A DNA stretch of 6,993 nucleotides from an uncultured Clostridia bacterium (GTDB lineage Bacteria > Bacillota > Clostridia > Oscillospirales > Ruminococcaceae), in assembly GCA_946613705.1 (NCBI GenBank), contig CAMOFU010000131.1, positions 1 to 6,993 of the forward strand, in the 5' to 3' direction. The position numbers were made by a program, and so were the translations under genes. Positions 1 to 6,200 of this stretch are shown here, one piece after another (the first letter of the stretch is position 1; every line of letters starts with the position of its first letter). The notes under the pieces are model-generated. The model was not told where the DNA came from. It saw only the letters and a program-made list of their open reading frames with translations, and did no database searches.

Positions 1-20
1 CGCAGCGGCTGCTTTTACTG

Positions 21-49
21 TTGACAAGCGGTAAAATAGCTGATATACT
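21..49 (+). promoter_or_regulatory. Sigma-A promoter for the glycosyltransferase/HhH gene pair
   Basis: A consensus -35 box TTGACA (21-26) is followed by exactly 17 nt and a -10 box TATACT (44-49). A TG one base before the -10 (41-42) makes it an extended -10 promoter. The start of transcription is expected near 56-57, giving a 5' leader of about 43 nt before the ATG at 100. Only one base deviates from the consensus hexamers, so this should be a strong promoter. It is the only good promoter seen ahead of the two plus-strand genes, which suggests they are co-transcribed. Confidence 0.85.
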
Positions 50-58
50 ATATATAGT
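47..58. promoter_or_regulatory. Perfect 12-bp palindrome over the -10/start-site region; possible operator
   Basis: ACTATATATAGT is identical to its own reverse complement. It overlaps the last three bases of the -10 box and covers the predicted transcription start, where a repressor would block initiation. Alternating AT sequence is easily palindromic by chance and a natural promoter discriminator can look like this, so operator function is only a possibility. Confidence 0.3.
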
Positions 59-99
59 GTTTGAGTACCTGATAACATACATCAGCGGGAGGTGAGCAG

Positions 100-936
100 A
101 TGAGCAGAGGCAGAGGCCTGCCGTCGTATTCGGTGCTGATGACCGTGTATGACCGCGAGACACCCGAAAACCTGAATGCCAGCCTTGACAGTATGCTGCT
201 GCAAAGCTACCCGCCCGACGAGGTGGTGCTGGTCTGTGACGGAAAGCTCACCTGCGAGCTGAATATAATCGCAAAATCCTTTGAGAGCGAGTTTCGACCG
301 TATTTCCGCATCATCAGGATAGATGACCATGTCGGCGCGGCGGCAGCACTGAACGAGGGTATAAAGTCCTGCACCTGCCCCTATATCGTCCGCATGGATT
401 CGGACGATATCTCGTTTCCCGAGCGCTGCCGAAAGCAGATGGAGCTGTTTGCCGCAAAGCCGCACCTTGATATGATAGGCACCTTTGCCGAGGTGTACGA
501 CACGGGCAAGGGAGAGGCCGTCGGGATAAAGCAGCTGCCGACAAAACATAAGCAGATCAAAAAATACGCCCGCCGCCGCAACCCCTTCTGCCGCCAGACA
601 CTCGCATTCAGAAGAGAGCTGGCAGAGGAGATAGGCGGCTATGCAGAACTTGAAGAATGCGAGGACTACGAGTTCGCCGTCAGAATGCTCGCAAACGGAG
701 CAAAGGCACGCAACATACCCGAGGTGCTCGTGAGATACCGCATCAGCGAGGAGGACTACAGAAAGCGCAAGAGCTTCCGCTCGACGAAGAATTTTATCCG
801 CGTTCGGAAGCTGATACGCCGCAGCGGGTTCTGCTCACCGCTTGACGTATGGATACCGAGCGCCGTCCAGCTGACGCTGTGCCTGCTGCCGTGGAAGGCA
901 ACAAGACGATTCTATATGCGCATGAGGAAGAGCTGA
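100..936 (+). CDS. Family 2 glycosyltransferase, AmsE-like (polysaccharide biosynthesis)
   Basis: Predicted cytoplasmic, GT-A fold glycosyltransferase that moves a sugar from a nucleotide-sugar donor onto a growing surface glycan. Across its 278 residues it resembles AmsE-like GT2 enzymes (amylovoran/capsule type). Visible motifs are the N-terminal strand YSVLMTVYDRETPE (10-23), VCDG (45-48) for nucleotide binding, the metal-binding MDSDD (99-103), NPF (161-163) before the acceptor region, and the catalytic-type ECEDY (187-191). The C-terminus is basic (RKLIRR, RRFYMRMRKS) with a short hydrophobic stretch (about 251-264), suggesting peripheral membrane contact rather than a true membrane span. 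The ATG start is set by GGGAGGTGA at 87-95. The length is normal for the family. The sugar and acceptor cannot be read from sequence. It is followed after 31 nt by the HhH gene, with no terminator in between. Confidence 0.9.
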   Translation: MSRGRGLPSYSVLMTVYDRETPENLNASLDSMLLQSYPPDEVVLVCDGKLTCELNIIAKSFESEFRPYFRIIRIDDHVGAAAALNEGIKSCTCPYIVRMDSDDISFPERCRKQMELFAAKPHLDMIGTFAEVYDTGKGEAVGIKQLPTKHKQIKKYARRRNPFCRQTLAFRRELAEEIGGYAELEECEDYEFAVRMLANGAKARNIPEVLVRYRISEEDYRKRKSFRSTKNFIRVRKLIRRSGFCSPLDVWIPSAVQLTLCLLPWKATRRFYMRMRKS

Positions 937-967
937 GCGCCGAACGGTCGGAAAGGGGGACGCAGTT

Positions 968-2008
968 ATGGATAATGAACGGGATAAGCCGCGCCTGCAT
1001 ATCTCCCGCGTGATCGCAATTGCGGGTGCCTTGCTGATCGCTGCCGCGGCAGGTGCCGCCGTTACCGCAGACCTTTCGCTGAAGGAGGATATCGGCGCAA
1101 GGATCTACAGCGCCACTGTGACACAGTCGGCAGTACCCGCAGCGGTAAGCCTTTCGGTCACGACCGCACCGATCACTGCTGCCCGAACGTCCGCTGCCGC
1201 CGACACGGGAACAACGTCCGCCCGCACATCACGATCGGCAGCGCATCCCGCCGTGACCTCAAAAGCATCCGTGACTACCCGCAAGACCGCATCTTCAAAG
1301 AAGACCCTGCCGTCCGAGCCCGCCGATACCGCAGCTGTCCGTGAAACAGCCGTCAGCACCGTGACATATTCCTACCCGCAGGATCTTAACCTTGCAGACT
1401 TTGACTGCCTTACGAACGTGAGCGGCATCAACCGCACCGCCGCCGAGGGCATAATCGCCCGCAGGAACAGGCAGGGCACTATACACAGCTTTGATGAGCT
1501 GACCGAGATATACGGCATCGGCGAGAGAACGCTTGCCGTGATAAAGGAGCATTTCTATATCTCGGAGCGGGACCTTATCATCACCACTGTCCGCACCGAG
1601 CCTGCTGCCGAAAGCACTGCGCCCCCGACACAGACGACCGCACCGCAGACGACAGCACCGCAGACGACGGCTCCCGAAAAGCCCGCGGCAGTGACGGATC
1701 CCACAACAACGGCTTCGGCCGCAGCGTCCGAGCCCGCACACATGACTGCCGCAGCGGCTCAGACCGCTCCGCCGCAGGAGGAGGAGCCCCGAATGAAAAA
1801 GGTGAACATCAACCGCGCGGACGCGCAGCAGCTCTGCGAATGCCTGCTGCTCAGCCCCGAGCTTGCAGACTCGGTCATCGGGCTTCGGCAGCGGATAGGC
1901 AGGTTCTCCGACCCGCTCGAACTGCTTTATACCGACGGCTTCTCTCAGTCGGCTCTCACCGAACGTCTGCCGTTTATCCTGCTCTCCGACGAGCCTGCCG
2001 ACAGCTGA
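968..2008 (+). CDS. Membrane-anchored protein with two ComEA-like helix-hairpin-helix domains
   Basis: 346 residues. A short basic N-terminus is followed by one hydrophobic span (about 12-35) with no obvious signal cleavage site, so the rest is probably extracellular and anchored. Residues about 50-135 are a Ser/Thr/Ala-rich linker. Residues 139-199 form a clear ComEA-type tandem HhH domain (NLADFDCLTNVSGI, then IYGIGERTL). Residues 200-276 are a second Thr/Pro/Ala linker containing TTAPQ repeats. Residues 277-338 are a second HhH copy that opens well (KKVNINRAD) but has lost its hairpin glycines: LLSPELAD stands where LPGIG-type sequence is expected, and TDGFSQSAL where GIG is expected. ComEA binds incoming DNA during competence in Bacillus. 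This protein is longer and no competence gene is nearby, so a DNA-uptake role is not established. The ATG at 968 is supported by AAAGGGGGA (952-960). It is probably in an operon with the upstream glycosyltransferase. Confidence 0.82.
   Translation: MDNERDKPRLHISRVIAIAGALLIAAAAGAAVTADLSLKEDIGARIYSATVTQSAVPAAVSLSVTTAPITAARTSAAADTGTTSARTSRSAAHPAVTSKASVTTRKTASSKKTLPSEPADTAAVRETAVSTVTYSYPQDLNLADFDCLTNVSGINRTAAEGIIARRNRQGTIHSFDELTEIYGIGERTLAVIKEHFYISERDLIITTVRTEPAAESTAPPTQTTAPQTTAPQTTAPEKPAAVTDPTTTASAAASEPAHMTAAAAQTAPPQEEEPRMKKVNINRADAQQLCECLLLSPELADSVIGLRQRIGRFSDPLELLYTDGFSQSALTERLPFILLSDEPADS
1631..1675 (+). repeat. Three tandem 15-bp units encoding TTAPQ repeats in the HhH linker
   Basis: Units at 1631-1645, 1646-1660 and 1661-1675 begin cagacgac and encode Q-T-T-A-P. 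The first two differ at one base; the third has drifted at its end. Because the unit is a multiple of three, copy-number change would alter linker length without breaking the frame. The Thr/Pro-rich composition is typical of extended extracellular spacers. Confidence 0.8.
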
Positions 2009-2032
2009 AACAAATGAAACAAATGAAACAAA
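2006..2032 (+). repeat. Perfect triple 9-bp repeat TGAAACAAA starting at the stop codon
   Basis: Three identical units (2006-2014, 2015-2023, 2024-2032) begin exactly with the TGA stop of the HhH gene. As nine is a multiple of three, each unit places another TGA in the same frame, giving in-frame stops at 2006, 2015 and 2024. On the minus strand the repeat reads as T-rich TTTGTTTCA units directly after the shared terminator hairpin, which may help termination of the amidohydrolase transcript. Confidence 0.9.
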
Positions 2033-2036
2033 TACC

Positions 2037-2073
2037 AAAGCCGCACAGGGCATTATCGCTCTGTGCGGCTTTT
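2037..2073. terminator. Bidirectional intrinsic terminator between the convergent genes
   Basis: AAAGCCGCACAGGGC (2037-2051) pairs with GCTCTGTGCGGCTTT (2058-2072). This is a 15-bp stem with a single G-U pair and the six-base loop ATTATC (2052-2057). In the plus direction it runs into TTTT and then a further T-rich stretch (to about 2080), so it ends the glycosyltransferase/HhH transcript 29 nt after the stop. The A-run at the left foot gives the mirror-image signal for the amidohydrolase transcript, whose stop lies at 2095-2093. Its U-tract in that direction is weaker and interrupted. Confidence 0.92.
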
Positions 2074-2092
2074 CTGCTTTACTGCTCGTTTC

Positions 2093-3250
2093 CTACGGCT
2101 CACTTATCACAACACCGCCGCATACCGTCAGCACGGGGCTGCTCATCACCTCGAACGGGAAGCCCTCAAACAGCACAAGGTCGGCGCGCTTGCCCGTTTC
2201 TATCGAGCCCGTTATGTCCGCTATGCCCGCTGTCTCCGCAGCAGTTACCGTAACTGCGTCCAGCGCCTTCTCAAACGGCAGCCCGTGCTTCATGCATACC
2301 CCGACGCTTATCGGCAGGTATTCTATCGGTATCTCGCTGTGGTCCGTGCATATCGCTACCCTTACCCCCGCCTTCGACAGCAGCGCCGCGTTCGCGGGAG
2401 TGATGTTCGCAAGCTCGGGCTTGCAGGCATCGCACATGATCGGCCCCACTACCGCAGGCACGTTCTCCTCCGCCAGCTCCTCGGCGATCAGATGGCCGTC
2501 CGTGCAGTGTATCAGCACAGGGTCAAGACCGAATTCCTTGGATATCCGCAGCGCCGTGAAGATATCGTCGGCACGGTGGCAGTGGAAATGCGCCTTGAGC
2601 TTCCGCTCAAGCAGCGGGATCAGCGCCTCGCTCTGCATATCCAGCTCGGGCTCGTCTCCGCCGTCCTCTGCCTGCTGCTTGTCGGCAATATACCTCTGCG
2701 CCTTTGCGAGCGCCTCCCTTATCATCGCCGCGATAGACATTCTCGTGCAGGGTGATTCGTCGCGGTTCATATAGGTCATCTTGGGGTTCTCGCCCAGTGC
2801 GAACTTCATGCCCACCCTGCCTATCAGCATACTGTCTATCCGCCTGCCGTATGTGGATACCGCGCAGATATCCCCCGCCACGGGGTTCATCGACCCGGGC
2901 GAGATCAGCACCGAGGTGATGCCCGCTCCGAGCGCCTTTTTAAAGCTTATGTCAAACGGGTTTATCGCATCGAGTATATGCAGCTGCGGCGATACGGGCT
3001 GGCTCTCCTCGTTGAAGTCCTCCCCCTCGACACCTACCCCGTTCGTCGTCAGCCCCAGATGTGTGTGTATGTCGATGAACCCCGGGTAGAGCGCTGCTCC
3101 GTGAGCATCCGTGCCGCCGTCCGTATTTGCGGGAAAGCCCTCCCCCACCTCAGTGATGATGCCGCCCTCCCAGCGGACATAGCCGTTCTCTATCAAACGG
3201 CGCTGCTTATCCTGAGTGTATATCCTTGCATTGTATATCAACATTCTCAC
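2093..3250 (-). CDS. Metal-dependent amidohydrolase (imidazolonepropionase-related, COG1228-like)
   Basis: A 385-residue cytoplasmic hydrolase of the amidohydrolase superfamily (TIM-barrel plus small beta domain), expected to cleave a C-N bond; the substrate is unknown. Signature pieces are an N-terminal beta segment (LIYNARIYTQD), the metal-binding GFIDIHTHLG (H62, H64), GAGITSVLISPGS (108-120), HFHCHRADDI (H223, H225), IHCTDGH (H248, H253), the catalytic-type aspartate in CTDHSE (D303), and the C-terminal GSIETGKRADLVLFEG (348-363). Length and order match a widespread Bacillota family usually annotated only as amidohydrolase. The start is GTG at 3250, directly after the helicase TAA, with AGGAG at 3260-3256. 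An ATG two codons later (3244) is the alternative, with an 11-nt spacing that is less good. Residues H221, C224, C273 and C276 are additional possible ligands near the active-site segments and may be incidental. Confidence 0.88.
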   Translation of the reverse strand: MRMLIYNARIYTQDKQRRLIENGYVRWEGGIITEVGEGFPANTDGGTDAHGAALYPGFIDIHTHLGLTTNGVGVEGEDFNEESQPVSPQLHILDAINPFDISFKKALGAGITSVLISPGSMNPVAGDICAVSTYGRRIDSMLIGRVGMKFALGENPKMTYMNRDESPCTRMSIAAMIREALAKAQRYIADKQQAEDGGDEPELDMQSEALIPLLERKLKAHFHCHRADDIFTALRISKEFGLDPVLIHCTDGHLIAEELAEENVPAVVGPIMCDACKPELANITPANAALLSKAGVRVAICTDHSEIPIEYLPISVGVCMKHGLPFEKALDAVTVTAAETAGIADITGSIETGKRADLVLFEGFPFEVMSSPVLTVCGGVVISEP

Positions 3251-6200
3251 TTATGCTCCTGTCTGTAGTCTTTGGTCTATATCCGCAAGCTCCCGCTCAA
3301 AGCGCTCTATCTCGTCAAGATAGCTCTCGCGCCTGTCAAGCTCCAGCTGTGCGTCAACGTTCTCCCGCTCCAGCTCCGCCAGCCGCTGTCCGTTCTCCTC
3401 GATAAACTGCGGCAGCCGCTCGAGCGCATTGTCCACCCTCGCAGGGTAGCCGAGCGGGGTGTCTCCCAGTTCGGCAAAGTAAACACCGCTGCGCTCTATC
3501 TTTACCGCGGGGCGCGAGCTTATCATATTCGGGTGCAGGAATATCTTAAACCCCCTGTGCTCGCAGACGGGCACGCTGCTGTCCGTCCGTGCCGCGACCG
3601 CGACCTCGAGCGCCTCGCGCAGCCTTGTCCTCATGTCCGTCGTTACCGTCTCGTTCTCGGGCAGGCGCAGGCATTCAAGATCCTCCTCAGCCTTTTCTAT
3701 CAGCTCATTCAGATGCCTTCTCTCCCGCGGGATAGCCTCAAGCCGCGCGATAAGGTACCGCCGCCTCTGTGTCAGCTGCCGCTGCAATATCCTGTATCGC
3801 GAAAGCTCGTTGGCAGTCTCTATGCGGCGCTTTATCAGCGGATTGCCGACCGCGAGCGCCTTCACCTCGGCATAATCGAGCACCACGCCGTCCACCTCGG
3901 TGCCGCTGCGCTCGGTGAGCTCGTTTGCAAGCAGCTGCGAGATAAAGCTCTGCTTCGTTTCGAGCAGCTGCCACGAGTAGGCATCAAAGCTCCCCTCGGT
4001 GATGTATCGGAATATCCGCACGCTGCGGTTTTGGTTCTTCGGCCTGAGTATACGCCCCTCGCGCTGTATCATGTCGGCAGGCCGCCACGGAACATCAAGG
4101 TGATGCGCCGCCTTTAGTCGGGTCTGCACGTTCACGCCCGTGCCGAGCTTGAAGGTCGAGCCGAGCAGCACCCGCACCTCGCCGCTGTTCACCCTTCCGA
4201 ACAGCCCGAGCCGCTCGCTGTCCTCCTCATAGGAGTGTATGAACTCTATCTGCTGTGACGGTATGCCCTTGTCAACGAGCAGCCTTTTCAGCTCGTCGTA
4301 GATATTGAACTCCGCCTTCGGTGTTGAGATATCGCAGAACACCAGCTGCGTGCAGTTTTCAACATCGTTCTCCTGCCATATCCGATAAATGTTCTCGGCA
4401 CAGAAGCGCACCTTGCTCTGAAGCTGCTCGCCCGCCTCGGGGGTCACCAGCCTGATATCAAGTGCCGCCTTGCGCCCGTCGGTCGTGATCTTGAGCATAT
4501 TGTCCGTCTTGCGGTCTGTCTCTCCCCGCCGCACCCTCTCGGCACGCTCGGAGATGCTTTTCAGATACTGCGCGAGCGCCTCCCCCTTGGGTACGGTGCA
4601 GTCCTCGTGCCCCGCAAAGTCGGGGATATCGCGGCGGCCGTCGGTCCTGTGATAATGCGCCGCCACCGAAAAAAGCGCCGTCAGCTCGGGCAGATTGTGG
4701 AACGACCGCAGCCTGCGGCACAACCTGTAGCCCGAGGTATCAACGTCTATCTCAAAGTCGGTCTTCGCCTCGGCAAACATTCCTATCCAGCTGTCGAAGC
4801 TCCGCAGCCCGAGCGCCTTCAGATCCCCGTACTGCAAATACCTCTGCATCGTGTATGCATCAGAGATAGAATTGGTGATCGGTGTGCCCGTGGCAAATAC
4901 CGTCCCCCGACCGCACAGCGCTGTATACTGTACCTTTTCAAGCATTCCGGCGCACTTGTCCGAGCCGCGGGAGTTTATCCCCGGCAGCCCCGCCTGGGAA
5001 TCTATCGGGATATTCTTATAGTTGTGCGCCTCGTCCACAAACAGTGTGGTGATCCCGAGAAGGTCAAATGTCAGCCCGCCTGCGTCCGCCTTCTTTTCCT
5101 CAGCCTCGAGCGCCTTTATCCGCCCAAGCAGTGCCGTCCTTTTGGCGTTCAGCGCCTTCGGCTCGCTGCCGTGCTGCGCGATGTACCGCGCGATCTCCTC
5201 GTATTCGAGAGAAAGCAGCCTCCGCTGAGCACTCCCCGAGAGCGCTATCCTGTCAAAGCAGCTGTATGCGATCACCACGGCATCAAAATCGGTGTCCTTT
5301 ACGGTGCGGAGCGTCGCTTCCCTCCTGTCCTTCGTGAAGTCTGCGGGGTTCACCGTTATCACCCGCGCCGAGGGGTACAGATCCTTGAAAATGCTCTCCC
5401 ACTGCCCGACCAGACTGTTCGGCACCACGAACATATTCCTCTTTGACAGTCCCAGCTGCCGCAGCTTCATTCCCGCCGCCGCCATGATAAAGGTCTTGCC
5501 CGAGCCTACTTCGTGGGCAAGCAGCGTGTTCGGCGTGAAGATTATCTTTGCGGCAGCCTCCTTCTGGAAATCGTACAGCGTATACTTTTCGTTCATTTCG
5601 GGAAAGGTGAGGAACGACCCGTCAAAGCTTCGGCTCCTGAAGCAGGAGAACCTGTTCTCGTAGATCATCTGCAGCCGCTCGCTGCGCCTCGGGTCCCGCC
5701 ACAGCCAGTCGGAAAAATCACTGCGCATACGGCTCTCGCATTCAAGCGCCGCCACCGTCTCCTGCTCGTTCAGCACGCGGACAGACTTCCCCGCCGAATT
5801 TGTCTCGGTATCGAATATCTGCACCTGACGGCAGTTGAGCAGCTTTTCCATCAGCTGCAGCGGCCCTATGCGGTTCGTGCCGTAGTAGAGCGACCGCGAC
5901 GAATGCCCGTAGCGGCTCTTGCTCGGTATCTCCCATATGCCCGTTATGCTGTCGTGTACCGTTTTGTTCGAGCCCTCGGGCTTTTTGCGGGAGTTCACCG
6001 TGCCCAATATATATGTGATGAAATCGTCGATCACATCTGCGGGTATCCACGGCGAGCCGAGCGTCGCATAGATATCCGCAGTGTCCAGCGGCGGCGGCAG
6101 CGCAGCCTCGGCAGCCCTGACGTTCTCCTTGAAAAAGCCCTGATATTTCCTGTCGGCTTCCCTTGCGGTATTGTAGCGCTTTATCATGTTGCCGCTCAGA

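Noticed and set aside
1..16. Possible end of a terminator (GCAG-CGG-CTGC followed by TTTT)
   Set aside because: Only a 4-bp stem is visible within the window; a larger hairpin starting outside cannot be judged.
1600..1790. Possible CRISPR-like or structured repeat in the Thr-rich region
   Set aside because: The repeats are short, in-frame 15-bp coding units without spacers, explained by a repetitive linker.
968..2008. Naming the HhH gene comEA and calling a competence locus
   Set aside because: No ComEC, pilus or nuclease gene is adjacent, the protein is longer than ComEA, and one HhH copy is degenerate; similarity supports only a ComEA-like domain.
1295..2053. Minus-strand open frame (252 residues) opposite the HhH gene
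   Set aside because: It would run through the terminator hairpin and the stop-codon repeat, and its Gly/Arg/Cys-rich sequence is the complement of Ala/Thr/Pro codons.
2063..2774. Plus-strand open frames opposite the amidohydrolase 3' half
   Set aside because: The minus-strand frame carries all amidohydrolase motifs; the plus-strand frames begin just after the terminator and have no ribosome binding site or domain.
3272..4117. Long plus-strand open frame (281 residues) opposite the helicase C-terminal part
   Set aside because: It is a GC-rich antisense shadow: no domain, no Shine-Dalgarno site, basic low-quality composition, and it lies wholly opposite a strongly supported gene.
4607..5446. 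Plus-strand open frame (279 residues) opposite the helicase motor
   Set aside because: Antisense to essential helicase motifs, with Arg/Pro/Leu-rich noise composition and no recognisable family.
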